Shown: positions 38,716 to 47,397, counted from the stretch's first letter. The stretch: DNA of 64,000 nucleotides from Rhodoferax sp. (GCA_024235935.1 JACKLL010000009.1:104335-168334); one strand, 5' to 3'. Translations and numbers: made by a program. Notes: generated by a model from the sequence alone, not told the origin.

Positions 38716-39588
38716 TCAGACGAATCGGTTTTCGATGGCGCCGATGCCGTCGATTTCGATGCGGATCACGTCGCCCTGCTGGATGTAGCGCGGTGGCGTC
38801 AGGCCCATGCCGACGCCTGCAGGTGTTCCGGTGGCGATCACATCGCCCGGGTACAGGGTGATGCCGCGCGAGATGGTTTCGATCAGCGTGGGGATGTCGA
38901 AGATCATGTTCTCGGTCGGACCGTCCTGGCGCAATTCGCCATTGACCCAGCAGCGCACGCGCGTACGGGTACCGTCGAGCTCGTCCGCCGTGACGATCCA
39001 CGGCCCCATGGGGCAGAAGGTATCGAACGACTTGCCCATGTCCCACTGCTGGTGGCGCATCTGCACGTCGCGCGCGGTGACGTCGTTGACCACGGTGTAG
39101 CCGAAGACGTGGCGCATCGCGTCTGCACGCGCAATGTTCTTGCCGCCGGTCCCGATGACCACGGCAAGCTCAGCCTCGTAATCGATCTGCGCCGAGATGG
39201 CGGGATCCGGCAGATGCACGTCATCCACCGGACCGATCACGCATTCAGGCACCTTGGTGAACACGATGGGCCAGGCCTGCGGGTCGGCGCTGTTGTTCTT
39301 GAAGACCGACGCCGCCAGCTCCTTGGCGTGGGCGTGGTAGTTGCGCCCCACACACCACAGATTGCGCCGCTGCGCGGGCAATGGCGCCTCCAGACGGACC
39401 GCGTCCAGTGCAATGGCCTGCTCGGCCAGGGCCGGCAGGGACTCACCCCGGGCCAGGGCCTCGATCAGCGGCAAGGCGCCGCGACGGGCCGCGCCGGCGT
39501 CGAGCTTGAAGGGGGTGACCTGGGTTCCATCGCTGGAAACCTGACCGACGAAACGTTCCGCGTTCCGGATGAATGTCGCAATGCGCAA
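38716..39588 (-). CDS. Fumarylacetoacetate hydrolase family protein
   Basis: A 290-residue enzyme that would hydrolyse, hydrate or decarboxylate a beta-diketo or 2-oxo acid ring-cleavage product. The FAH fold is shown by CVGRNYHAHAKEL, the metal-ligand region DYEAELAVVIGTGGKNI (Glu/Glu), VVNDVTARDVQ, and GDVIATGTPAGVGMG. The start is a TTG at 39588 (LRIATFIRN), supported by CAGGAGA 5 nt upstream; an ATG much further upstream would run into the regulatory region. It is the first gene of the minus-strand cluster, facing the GntR gene. Confidence 0.87.
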   Translation of the reverse strand: MRIATFIRNAERFVGQVSSDGTQVTPFKLDAGAARRGALPLIEALARGESLPALAEQAIALDAVRLEAPLPAQRRNLWCVGRNYHAHAKELAASVFKNNSADPQAWPIVFTKVPECVIGPVDDVHLPDPAISAQIDYEAELAVVIGTGGKNIARADAMRHVFGYTVVNDVTARDVQMRHQQWDMGKSFDTFCPMGPWIVTADELDGTRTRVRCWVNGELRQDGPTENMIFDIPTLIETISRGITLYPGDVIATGTPAGVGMGLTPPRYIQQGDVIRIEIDGIGAIENRFV

Positions 39589-39642
39589 GCGAGTCTCCTG
39601 TGTTGCGGCGGCGCGTTGCCACCGAAGTCCATTTGGTTGCAA

Positions 39643-39672
39643 TTGGTATTTTTCCAAACCATTAAATACCAA
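39643..39672. promoter_or_regulatory. Candidate GntR operator
   Basis: TTGGTATTT (39643-39651) and AAATACCAA (39664-39672) are perfect 9-bp inverted arms 12 bp apart; an inner CCAAACC adds another half-site, and ATTGGTATGATTTGGTT recurs at 39790-39806. Such TTGGT/ACCAA half-sites resemble FadR/PdhR-type operators. The site lies between the divergent hydrolase and GntR genes. Confidence 0.55.
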
Positions 39673-39833
39673 AGAGCGCAATGATAGGCAAATATCGGCG
39701 GCAGTCAACCCGCGTTACAACTTGGTGATTTGCGGGTGGTCCTCGCGGCCAGTGCGGGTTGCGCAGCGCGATGATCCCCGGCCTGCTCGATTGGTATGAT
39801 TTGGTTGAATCTGCCAACTCCGCCGTGAACACC

Positions 39834-40505
39834 ATGGACACCACCTACACCCTTCGCGACACCATCATCGACAACGTGCGATCGGGCCAATGGCGTGCCG
39901 GCGAACGCTTGCCGACCGAGCGCGCATTCGCCGAACAGTTCGCGCTCAGCCGCACCACGGTGCGCAAGGTGCTGCAGGAATTCAAGGACCAGGGGCTGGT
40001 CAGCCAGACCGTGGGCAGCGGCACCTACGTGACGGAACAGGCCGCGTCCATCGTGCAGGCCTGGGCCGCAGAGGCGCCACCCACACAGGTCAGCCCGGCC
40101 GTGCTGATGGAGGCACGCCTGGCCCTGGAGCCCGCCATCATCGACATGGTGATCGGCAATGCGACGACGGCCGACTTCGAGCAGATGGAGATCTGCTGCG
40201 CAAAGGCGGAGGCCGCCGGCAGCGTCGAAGAGTTCGAGGTCTGGGACGGCAAGCTGCACGAGGTCATTGCCCAGGCTGCGCACAACGCCTTTGTCGCCAA
40301 TGTGTTCCAGCTGATGAACGCGGCACGTGCGCAAGGCGAGTGGGGCATGCTCAAGAAGCGCAGCCTGACACCGGAGCGGCGCCTGGCCTACCAGGTCGAA
40401 CACCGCGAACTGGTGCGCGCCCTCAAGAGCCGCGACCCGGCGCAGGCCCGGGAACTGGCGGTGGCACACCTGCTGCATGTGCGGCGCAACCTGCTGAACT
40501 ATTGA
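39834..40505 (+). CDS. GntR-family (FadR/FCD) transcriptional regulator
   Basis: A 223-residue repressor with an N-terminal winged helix-turn-helix (TERAFAEQFALSRTTVRKVL, about residues 25-50) and a C-terminal all-helical FCD ligand domain (MEARLALEPAIIDMV, WDGKLHEVIAQAAHN, HRELVRALKSRD). The His and Asp residues in those blocks correspond to the metal-binding set in metal-dependent FCD proteins. The ATG at 39834 gives the usual N-terminus (MDTTYTLRDTIIDNVRSG). Divergence from the hydrolase-Bug-hydroxylase genes makes it their likely regulator. Confidence 0.85.
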   Translation: MDTTYTLRDTIIDNVRSGQWRAGERLPTERAFAEQFALSRTTVRKVLQEFKDQGLVSQTVGSGTYVTEQAASIVQAWAAEAPPTQVSPAVLMEARLALEPAIIDMVIGNATTADFEQMEICCAKAEAAGSVEEFEVWDGKLHEVIAQAAHNAFVANVFQLMNAARAQGEWGMLKKRSLTPERRLAYQVEHRELVRALKSRDPAQARELAVAHLLHVRRNLLNY

Positions 40506-40611
40506 AGCCAATGACGCCGAGTGGCCGGGGCCGTGTGTGACGCATCCCTGCACGAAGCACAATTGCCCGTAAGCGCCAACCCACCCAAGCTTTCAAAAGC
40601 AAAAGCAAACG

Positions 40612-41430
40612 ATGCATTCGATTCAGCTGCCTTCGCGCAAAACGACCTTTCCGTCAGGCTTCATGCCGCTGGAAGGAAGCCGGCGCGATTGTGAGGACTG
40701 CGGCAAAGGTGAAAAAGTCGGCTTCCAGTTCGCTTACGCCTATCAGCCCATCGTCGACCTGCGGACCGCCCGGGTCTTTGCACACGAAGCCCTGGTCCGG
40801 GGCCCTGCGGGTGAAAGCGCGGCATCCGTGCTGGCGCAAGTCAACGAAAGGAATCGGTACCGATTCGACCAGGCCTGCCGAGTCAAGGCCATCAAGGGCG
40901 CAGCCGCGCTCGGCATCCGGGAGCGCCTGTCCATCAACTTCCTGCCCAACGCGATCTACAAGCCGGAACTCTGCATACGCACGACGCTGCAGGCCGCGCA
41001 GACCTTCGGATTCCCGCTGGAGCGCATCATCTTCGAGGTGACCGAGGGTGAGCGCGTCGAGGATGGCCCCTGGTTTGCGCAAATCCTGCGCGAGTACCAG
41101 CAGTGCGGATTCAAGACCGCCATCGACGATTTCGGCGCCGGCTATGCGGGCCTGAAGCTGCTGGCGGAATTCCAGCCCGACATGATCAAGATCGACATGG
41201 ACCTGGTGCGCAACATCGAACAAAGCCGCGCCAGGCAGGCCATCGTGAAAAGCCTGGTCGCACTGTGTGCCGACATGCAGATAGAGGTGATCGCCGAGGG
41301 CATCGAGACGGTGGCGGAACGCGATTGCCTGAGCGACGCCGGCATCCACCTGATGCAGGGCTATCTGTTCGCGAAGCCGGCATTCCAGTCGATTGCTGCG
41401 GTGTCGTCCACGGCCCTGAAGAGGGCTTGA
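40612..41430 (+). CDS. EAL-domain cyclic-di-GMP phosphodiesterase
   Basis: A 272-residue stand-alone EAL protein that would hydrolyse c-di-GMP to pGpG in the cytoplasm. The signature motif is HEALVRG (Glu59-Ala-Leu), metal and substrate residues appear in NFLPN, FEVTEGE, IDDFGAG, KIDMDLV and AEGIET, so an active enzyme is likely. A short N-terminal extension carries CEDC (Cys27, Cys30), which could be a redox or metal site. There is no sensor or membrane domain. It is a single gene at the boundary between core and accessory sequence. Confidence 0.88.
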   Translation: MHSIQLPSRKTTFPSGFMPLEGSRRDCEDCGKGEKVGFQFAYAYQPIVDLRTARVFAHEALVRGPAGESAASVLAQVNERNRYRFDQACRVKAIKGAAALGIRERLSINFLPNAIYKPELCIRTTLQAAQTFGFPLERIIFEVTEGERVEDGPWFAQILREYQQCGFKTAIDDFGAGYAGLKLLAEFQPDMIKIDMDLVRNIEQSRARQAIVKSLVALCADMQIEVIAEGIETVAERDCLSDAGIHLMQGYLFAKPAFQSIAAVSSTALKRA

Positions 41431-41489
41431 CCTGCGCCGAGGGCGCGCCCTTCAACCGGGGCGGCACCGCCTCTTTGCAACCGCCATTG

Positions 41490-41523
41490 AAAAAGCCCGC
41501 AAGAATCACAGTTCCTGCGGGCT
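41490..41523 (-). terminator. Intrinsic terminator at the edge of the accessory region
   Basis: A 12-bp stem with one mismatch (41494-41505 with 41512-41523) has an A5 run on its left side, giving a T-run on the minus strand. It would stop transcripts coming from vapBC. The remaining sequence from 41431 to 41787 has no gene; it contains a 12-bp-period direct repeat AAGTTACCCGG at 41606 and 41618. Confidence 0.7.
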
Positions 41524-41605
41524 CTGGGTGTCTGGTGGGCTTCACTCACTTGAAATATGGCGTGGAAGCCGCATGAATGCTCACATTCACCAGACCGAAG
41601 TCTAC

Positions 41606-41628
41606 AAGTTACCCGGAAAGTTACCCGG
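41606..41628. repeat. Direct repeat AAGTTACCCGG x2
   Basis: Two perfect 11-bp copies (41606-41616 and 41618-41628) lie in a gene-free stretch between the terminator and vapC. Short spaced repeats of this sort can be integrase arm sites, but no integrase gene is visible. Confidence 0.6.
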
Positions 41629-41787
41629 TCTAGTTTCCTGTTACCTGGTCATTCAATGGCGCGACCGAAATGCTCCCATCCCTGCGCGTTGCCTTATTGG
41701 GCCGGCAATCGCGTCCGACCGCCTAGGGCTAGTATTTTGGGAACCAGATTTCCGCGCGGCCCGCTGCCGTCGAAGACTTCATCTGTT

Positions 41788-42183
41788 TCAAGGTATGAAG
41801 GCCTCAATGACCAAGTTCTGGACGGCTTCAAAGTGCCTCGTGTTCGCGGTCATCAGCGTGGCACCATGCACGATCGCCGTGGCTCCGATGAGCGCATCGG
41901 CCAGCCGCATTCCATGTGACAGGGCGAGCGAATCGACCAGTTCTGCCGCACGCTCCGAAATGGCCGGTGTGACTTGAAGCACATCGGTGTTGCGCGCAGC
42001 CAGCCCCTTCTTCAGCCGCGCCAGTTCGGCTTTGTTGCGACAGCCCTGGGCCAGCTCCATGTAGGTGACCACCGAGATGCGCCAAGTGCTGATCTGTCCC
42101 AGCCGCTGTGCAGCGCCCACGTGGCCGCGTGTGAGCCAAATCAGCACGTCCGAGTCAATCAACACCGGTAGGGCTGGACTCAC
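41788..42183 (-). CDS. vapC: PIN-domain ribonuclease toxin, VapC type
   Basis: A 131-residue Mg-dependent endoribonuclease. The PIN acidic residues are Asp10 (LIDSDVLIW), Glu43 (YMELAQG), Asp96 (RLADALIGATA); the fourth position is Asn114 in MTANTRHF, as in several VapC proteins. VapC toxins typically cleave initiator tRNA or the rRNA loop when free of antitoxin. The ATG overlaps the stop of the antitoxin gene by 4 bp. The pair sits in the remnant of an integrative element, where it may act in maintenance. Confidence 0.88.
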   Translation of the reverse strand: MSPALPVLIDSDVLIWLTRGHVGAAQRLGQISTWRISVVTYMELAQGCRNKAELARLKKGLAARNTDVLQVTPAISERAAELVDSLALSHGMRLADALIGATAIVHGATLMTANTRHFEAVQNLVIEAFIP

Positions 42184-42446
42184 GGTTCGTTGCGCGTGCC
42201 GTTGCGGTCAAAACGGGGCGCACGGATATGTCGCACGTAGGCAGCCACATCGGCCATGTCCTCGCGGTCACGCCACATTCCGAACAATGGATCGTCGGTC
42301 ACGAACTCTTCATTCGGAACGGTGGTCTGCGTTGCCTCCTGCTCGATGCGCACCGTTACATGCGCGCCCGGGGATTGCACCAGCCTGGCACGCCAAGCCG
42401 AAGGCAACTCGGCCACAGGCACATGTTCGATTACGATCGCGTTCAC
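42180..42446 (-). CDS. vapB: VapB-type antitoxin
   Basis: An 88-residue protein that should neutralise the VapC toxin and autoregulate. The GTG at 42446 is chosen because AAGGAGG lies 5 nt upstream (MNAIVIEHVPVAELP); a longer frame to 42506 has no such site. The middle carries AHVTVRIEQEA (possible beta-rich DNA-binding part), and the C-terminus DPLFGMWRDREDMADVAAYVRHIRAPRF resembles the toxin-binding helix of antitoxins next to VapC genes. It overlaps vapC by 4 bp. Confidence 0.8.
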   Translation of the reverse strand: MNAIVIEHVPVAELPSAWRARLVQSPGAHVTVRIEQEATQTTVPNEEFVTDDPLFGMWRDREDMADVAAYVRHIRAPRFDRNGTRNEP

Positions 42447-42665
42447 TTGAACCTCCTTCGGCGCCACCACAGGCACCTGCACGTATTGATTCAACTCCAC
42501 TGCCAAGAATTTACCCGCGGCACGCTACAAAAGGAGAAGTGCCGCCAACGGGAATGGGGGCAAGCCGAATCGGCGTCACCCGGGCTAACAATTGTAGCCG
42601 TCTTGCCTCGTGTCGTTGATGCTTGGTGATCCTCCTGCGGCTCCCGAAACCTGCGGCGTTTCGAT

Positions 42666-42825
42666 GGGGACACTGGGGACAAGTCGCAGGAATCTGCACG
42701 AATAGGTCACACACCGGTACCACCATGTCCCCATTTGTCCCCAGTTGTCCCCACTTCGGTCCGGGCACGTGGGGACACTGAAACCCGCGTCATTGCTGGT
42801 GTCCCCGTTGTCCCCACTTGTCCCC
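42666..42825. repeat. Cluster of TGTCCCC/GGGGACA repeats
   Basis: Nine copies of the heptamer occur in 160 bp: TGTCCCC at 42726, 42736, 42746, 42800, 42809 and 42819, and GGGGACA at 42666, 42675 and 42771. Within the two direct groups the spacing is 9-10 bp, about one helical turn. The cluster follows the DUF927 gene and overlaps a 46-codon ORF (42707-42847). It may be an iteron-like origin or protein-binding array, or merely the coding sequence of a Gly/Thr-rich peptide. Confidence 0.8.
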
Positions 42826-42847
42826 GCATGTTTTCAGCAAGTTGCAT
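42707..42847 (-). CDS. Small ORF downstream of the DUF927 gene
   Basis: A possible 46-residue peptide (MQLAENMRGQVGTTGT start; DKWGHGGTGV end) begins 21 bp after the DUF927 stop. Its Gly-Thr repeats arise from the GGGGACA heptamers. Similar GDKWG-type peptides follow such primase genes in other proteobacterial elements as far as I recall. Whether it is translated is unclear. Confidence 0.3.
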   Translation of the reverse strand: MQLAENMRGQVGTTGTPAMTRVSVSPRARTEVGTTGDKWGHGGTGV

Positions 42848-42867
42848 GAGGGTCCAGAAATCGAGCT

Positions 42868-45267
42868 TCAATCGGCGTCGGCCCACTTGTTCGTGAAGAC
42901 GTACACCCGCGCCGTGCCGATGCCAGGCAAGCGGGGTTTCTGTGTCGGTCGGCCGTCGCTGCCGGGCACGATCCAGCCCTGCGCCAGCAGACACTGTGTC
43001 GCGGCTTTCAGGTCGAATCCGGCGCACACGTCACGCTTGAAGGCCTCGGGCAATACCAGGAACTCCCTGGTCCCCTCCATGCCCGCCCGGTAGAACCCGG
43101 CGCGATTGATGACGCGGTGATCGATGCTCGTACCCATGTCCTCGAAGCGACTGGCGCCGTGCGTCTCGAAGAACCCGCGCACGTGCGCCAGCAAGAGTCG
43201 GTCTTCCCGGTTGCCAGCACCTCCAAAGGAATCCAACCAAGCGGCAAAGCACCGACTCGCCGCCTGGGTGGCTTCACCTTCAACCCAGCCCGTGACCCCA
43301 TAGTGCGTGGCAAGCTCGCCGGCTACTGCCACCAGGCCGAAACGTTGCGCCACGCGCAGCACCTGCCCGGCCGCGTCTGGCGGTGTGTTCTGGGCAACGA
43401 ACTGGCGCACGCCACCGGTGATGTTGTCGGCCAGCTTGTCGCGGTCATTGACGACGGCACGCAGCCAAACCAATCCGGCCACGCCGTGGTGGCGCGTCGC
43501 CGCGTCCTTCAGAGCCAGCGACAGCGCCGCCGGGCTGTCGCATCCGTTCAAGGTCTCGAAGGCGCCCAAGCCGGCCCCGGCATCGGCGTCGAAGTCGGCC
43601 AGCCGAACCTCCTGCCCGGCATTGGCCTTGCGTCCAGTTCGCGCAATCAGCGTCGCCAGCGATTCCTCGCCTGCACTCAGGAGCAGCAATCTCCAGCGCA
43701 ACGAGGCGCGTGCCGTCCCGTTTCGGTGCGCACGCGCCTTGCCCTGGCCATTGGCCAGCAAATAGGCCGCTTCCCCTGCCTCTTTCGGGTCGCACTGGCT
43801 GAGTTCATCCAGAATCAGCAGGCCGTCGTTGTGCAGTGATGCCAGACTTTCTAAACCGTTGGCCGTGGCGCGCCAAGCCCTTGCATAGGTCAGGGGATCG
43901 CCCCACACAGATGCCGCGGCTTTGAGTGCCGTCGACTTGCCGCAAGACGATTTGCCGCGCAGGTGGAATCCACCGGAATCCTCGCCGACCATTCCGACCA
44001 ATGCCCCGGCGAATGCCGTGCAGACCGCGAACACCACCCGCGTGTTTCCCGCTGCCAGCGCCGCCACCGAATCGCGCCACTCTTGGGCCGTGCCCACAGT
44101 TGCAAATGCGGGCTCGATCGCGTGCGCGTTCTGAAACACCACCAACTCGCCAGCGTCGCCGATGGTCTCCGAGGGCAGTGCGTAGACCGCACCATGCCAG
44201 CCCAGCCGCTCGACGCAACGCGCCCGCTGGTCGACCGGCCAAACCTTGATGTAGGCTGCCAACAGATCACGGGCCGAGCGGCCGGTGGCGATGTGCAAGC
44301 CCAGGCGAGCCAGTTCGCGCCGCACGTCGGTGCCGTCGCCTTCCAGCAGTTCCAGGGGCATGGCCCATTGGTGCCGGACGTCGTCGTCATCAAACCATTC
44401 GAGAAGCCGGCCCCATTCCCCGCTCTTGCCGTTTCTCGTCTTGGCGATGACACCCAATGGGGAACACACCCACACGGGCTCCTTCTCGTTGCCCTCGTGG
44501 TCGGTCCCGGCGAACAACACCCCGCGCTGTGTCAGCTCGAAGCGGCCCCCGCCGTATCTGCAGGTGTTGAGCGGATCGGCCGGCGCCTGGGCTTGCGTAT
44601 CTGCGTGGGCTGCTTCGGACCCCACGAGCTTTGCGCCATCGTCGCCTGGCGTGATTCTCGGATCTTGCTCACAGGCGAGGGCTAGCACATCTACCGCTTT
44701 CGCTTCGGGATGGCTGGCGAGCCAGTCGACGGCATCGCCCTTGGGCGGAAGGCCCAACAGGTCGACGTCGATCACCTTCAACTTGCAACCCAATGACCTC
44801 AGCGCAGCCAATACTGCATCGGCGTAGTGCCGGCCAGGCGTATCGTTGTCGGGCCAAATCAACACATCACGACCGGCCAGCGCCTGCCAGTCCGCTTCGC
44901 CTGCGGAATCCGCCGCGCCCGACGTCGTCACCAGCAGCCCGAGCGCGGCCAACTGGTCCGCCTTGTATTCGCCTTCGGTAACGATCACCATGTCGTCGGG
45001 ACGCAATGGCAGTTCGTGCAGCCGGTACAGCGGCTTGCCATTGGCGGGCCGCCCGGGCTCGCGCAACTCATACCCCGTGCCGGTGAGCTTCATCGGCCGA
45101 ATCCACTTCTTGCCGGTTGCCGGATGCTTGGCACGGATGCGCCAATAAAGCGGGTTCGCATCGCGGTCGGTATATCGGTGCAGCGCCTCGAACTTGAAGC
45201 CGCGATCCAGGGCGCCGGAGGCCAGCCGGAACGCCGCGTCCATCGGCGTTTCCTGAGTGACGGTCAT
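42868..45267 (-). CDS. TOPRIM/DUF927 primase-helicase of an integrative element
   Basis: A 799-residue replication protein of the kind found in phage satellites and integrative elements. The N-terminal part has a TOPRIM-like region (DMVIVTEGEYKADQLAAL and DVLIWPDNDTPG, residues ~90-145). The C-terminal DUF927 part is a P-loop ATPase with GKSSCGKSTALK (Walker A) and DGLLILDELSQCD (Walker B). The start overlaps the CHC2 gene by 4 bp, so the zinc-finger, TOPRIM and helicase parts are made from one transcript. It would initiate replication of the element; the element's integrase is not visible. Confidence 0.82.
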   Translation of the reverse strand: MTVTQETPMDAAFRLASGALDRGFKFEALHRYTDRDANPLYWRIRAKHPATGKKWIRPMKLTGTGYELREPGRPANGKPLYRLHELPLRPDDMVIVTEGEYKADQLAALGLLVTTSGAADSAGEADWQALAGRDVLIWPDNDTPGRHYADAVLAALRSLGCKLKVIDVDLLGLPPKGDAVDWLASHPEAKAVDVLALACEQDPRITPGDDGAKLVGSEAAHADTQAQAPADPLNTCRYGGGRFELTQRGVLFAGTDHEGNEKEPVWVCSPLGVIAKTRNGKSGEWGRLLEWFDDDDVRHQWAMPLELLEGDGTDVRRELARLGLHIATGRSARDLLAAYIKVWPVDQRARCVERLGWHGAVYALPSETIGDAGELVVFQNAHAIEPAFATVGTAQEWRDSVAALAAGNTRVVFAVCTAFAGALVGMVGEDSGGFHLRGKSSCGKSTALKAAASVWGDPLTYARAWRATANGLESLASLHNDGLLILDELSQCDPKEAGEAAYLLANGQGKARAHRNGTARASLRWRLLLLSAGEESLATLIARTGRKANAGQEVRLADFDADAGAGLGAFETLNGCDSPAALSLALKDAATRHHGVAGLVWLRAVVNDRDKLADNITGGVRQFVAQNTPPDAAGQVLRVAQRFGLVAVAGELATHYGVTGWVEGEATQAASRCFAAWLDSFGGAGNREDRLLLAHVRGFFETHGASRFEDMGTSIDHRVINRAGFYRAGMEGTREFLVLPEAFKRDVCAGFDLKAATQCLLAQGWIVPGSDGRPTQKPRLPGIGTARVYVFTNKWADAD

Positions 45268-45605
45268 GGCTCAAGCTCCCACGCGCCCAGCGACTTCGCC
45301 GCCTCGATGAACCGCAGTGCGTGCCGGCGCATGTGGAACGCCAGCACGTCGCCACCACGCGCACCGCACGCCATGCAGCGAAATGCGCCGGTCTCGATGT
45401 TCACCCGAAATGACGGGGTCGTATCCGGGTGGAACGGACATAGGGCGTCGCGCCAGACACTGCGGCCGAACAACCTGACGCCTTCGCCCGCGTAGTAGTC
45501 CACAGGGGTGGGGAGCAAGCGCCGGTCAAAGGCGAATGGTCGGAAGTTGCCCGGCATGGGTCGCGTCCCTGGCCTTATCGCCGCCCGCGTGCGGTTGCTC
45601 ACCAT
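45264..45605 (-). CDS. CHC2-type zinc-finger primase protein
   Basis: A 113-residue protein with the DnaG-type zinc-binding pattern CPFHPDTTPSFRVN then FRCMACGARGGDVLAF (Cys-His-Cys-Cys). In full-length primases this module recognises the template; here it is a separate protein whose stop overlaps the TOPRIM/DUF927 start by 4 bp. The start is uncertain (ATG at 45605 or 45557). It lies 6 bp after the AlpA-like gene. Confidence 0.8.
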   Translation of the reverse strand: MVSNRTRAAIRPGTRPMPGNFRPFAFDRRLLPTPVDYYAGEGVRLFGRSVWRDALCPFHPDTTPSFRVNIETGAFRCMACGARGGDVLAFHMRRHALRFIEAAKSLGAWELEP

Positions 45606-45611
45606 GCCAGG

Positions 45612-45836
45612 CTAACGCGCCTCGCGTTGGTGGTCGCGGGCAACCCTGACGCGCTCGGTGATCCACGCGCTGACCTCCGATTCGAGCCAACCGACAGCGC
45701 GCCGACCAAGCGTCACGGGCTTGGGGAAGGCGCCTTGCTGGATGTACAGATAGATGGTGCTGCGCGCAAGACCTGTGCGGATCTGGACGTCCTTGCGGCG
45801 CAGAAACGCTGGCTCGCGTTGGTTGGGTTGAGACAT
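45612..45836 (-). CDS. AlpA-like excisionase/transcriptional regulator
   Basis: A 74-residue MerR/AlpA-type winged-helix protein: FLRRKDVQIRTGLARSTIYLYIQQGAFPKPVTLGRRAVGW followed by WLESEVSAWI. AlpA proteins control integrase expression or excision. The ATG at 45836 is preceded by AGGTGA. It is the first gene of the AlpA-CHC2-DUF927 set. The 345 bp upstream (45837-46181), up to the IS91 copy, contain no recognisable gene; the integrase that usually accompanies these genes may have been lost there. Confidence 0.85.
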   Translation of the reverse strand: MSQPNQREPAFLRRKDVQIRTGLARSTIYLYIQQGAFPKPVTLGRRAVGWLESEVSAWITERVRVARDHQREAR

Positions 45837-46181
45837 GGTGGTCACCTCGTGGCTGTCAATGGAAGTACCGATGTTTCCATCAAAGGCCGTCCCGCTGCGG
45901 TGCAATTGGAGCCTGGACGAGGCACTGATTCGGCATCAAGGGCCCCAATGTCTGTGCATGCGGGGAGGCTGGATAGCGTCAAACTTGCAGTGCCACACTT
46001 GGTCAACCATGCCCCCACTCGTTGTGACCCACCGCAAGAAATGCGATCAGAGCGTGCGATGAAGGGCCGTGAGCTGATGCAGTTTTGCTGGGGCGCGGGC
46101 AGTGGCAGCCGGCATGGGGCAGAGCCAGCCAGAGCATGCTCGTATGGGGGCGGCGTGCCGCGATATGTCATTGCGATGGCA

Positions 46182-47397
46182 GGGAATAGGATTTTCAAAC
46201 GCCATAGGACGCCCCAAGAATGGGCCTGAAAAAGCTCCCGACCGAGCCCGCAGAGGGCCAAAGTACGCAAGTCTGGGCGGATTCAGCGCGCAGTCCGGGC
46301 GTCTGCAGGCTCGGGGCTGGCGAGTTGGCAGGTCTTTGAACGTTTACGGCGCGCAGGATTGGCCCGGTCTCAGGGTTGACCCTGATGTTGGCCATGGTTT
46401 GCCGACACAGCGCGCAGCGCCACCGGGGGCTACAGGGTACCCGCAGCCCGCAGCGATAGGTATCCGACAGCGCAAGCGGCTCAAGCAGCGAAGTGCAGCC
46501 CCGCCTCGCGCACCCGACCCTTGGGCGGCGGCTGCGGATCCAACCCCAGGTGCGCAAGGATCTTCTCGATCACCGGCCGCTCCAGGATGGCGGCGATGAT
46601 CCTCAGTTCCCCGGCGCCGCAGTTCGGGCAGCGCTGCAGGTCGATGTCGAACACGCGCTTGAGCAGCCGTGCCCAGCTGATGCGTGCGGGCCGGGCTTGG
46701 ACGGTCTCGGCCTCGCACTGGACGCCGGATGCGGCAACGCCTGGCACTCCCTCATCCTTGGGCGGCCCCTGCGGCACCACCAGCGAGCGCTGCTTGGCAT
46801 TCGGGGCGAGTACACCATGGAAGCGGATCAGGTGCAGCCTGGGCCGTGGCACCAGCGCCGCCAGCCGCTGCAGGAACTCCAGCGGGCTCATCACCAGGTG
46901 CGTGGTGCCGTCGCGCCAGGGTGTCTTGAGCTTGAGTTCCACCTGGCCGGCGGCGTTGAGCTGCACTCTCTCGTCTGCCAGCGCCGGCCGGGTGATGTAA
47001 CGGCACAGCTGCTCCAGCCGCTTGCGCTCGTGCGCTTGCACCCGCACGGCAGCGTGCAGGCTGAAGCCGTCGATGTCGGAACACAGAAGCTCGCGCGCCA
47101 GACCAAAGCGCGCCATCGCGCCGCGCAGCGTCAAGACCTTCTGCCCGGCGCGCGGCCCGAAGGCGATGCGGTAAGTGATGGCTGCCACCTGCAGTGGCCG
47201 CAGGGTGCGCGCTTCGTCCCCGTCGGCGTCCGGCTCGGCCAGCCAGGTCTGCCCCATCTCCTCGACCAGCACGCCCCGGCGCGTGAGCATCTTCATCAGC
47301 CGGGCGATGACCGTGTGCAGCAGCGCGTGCAGTTCGTCGTCTGTGGGCGCACCGGCTTGGACGAACACCGGCACACCATCGGCACCGCACCGGTACA
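46182..47397 (-). mobile_element. Truncated IS91-family element (oriIS end retained)
   Basis: This stretch is the same as 60214-61429 at an offset of 14,032 bp; every position I compared matches. It carries the 3' end of the transposase gene and the downstream non-coding end. The end read on the minus strand, GGCGTTTGAAAATCCTATTC, resembles the oriIS of ISCR/IS91 elements as I recall it. The other end stops inside the transposase gene and joins a katG fragment at 47398. Confidence 0.88.
46481..47397 (-). pseudogene. Truncated IS91-family transposase
   Basis: Encodes the C-terminal ~305 residues of the 504-residue transposase at 60513, including the C-terminal zinc cluster CPNCGAGELRI. The N-terminal zinc fingers and the HUH motif are missing, so the protein cannot be active alone. 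The upstream reading frame continues into katG sequence. Confidence 0.9.

Noticed and set aside
41521..41600. Possible tRNA remnant or attachment site next to the terminator (GGTGGGC...)
   Set aside because: No T-loop sequence (GTTCGA-type) or acceptor stem pairing could be found on either strand.
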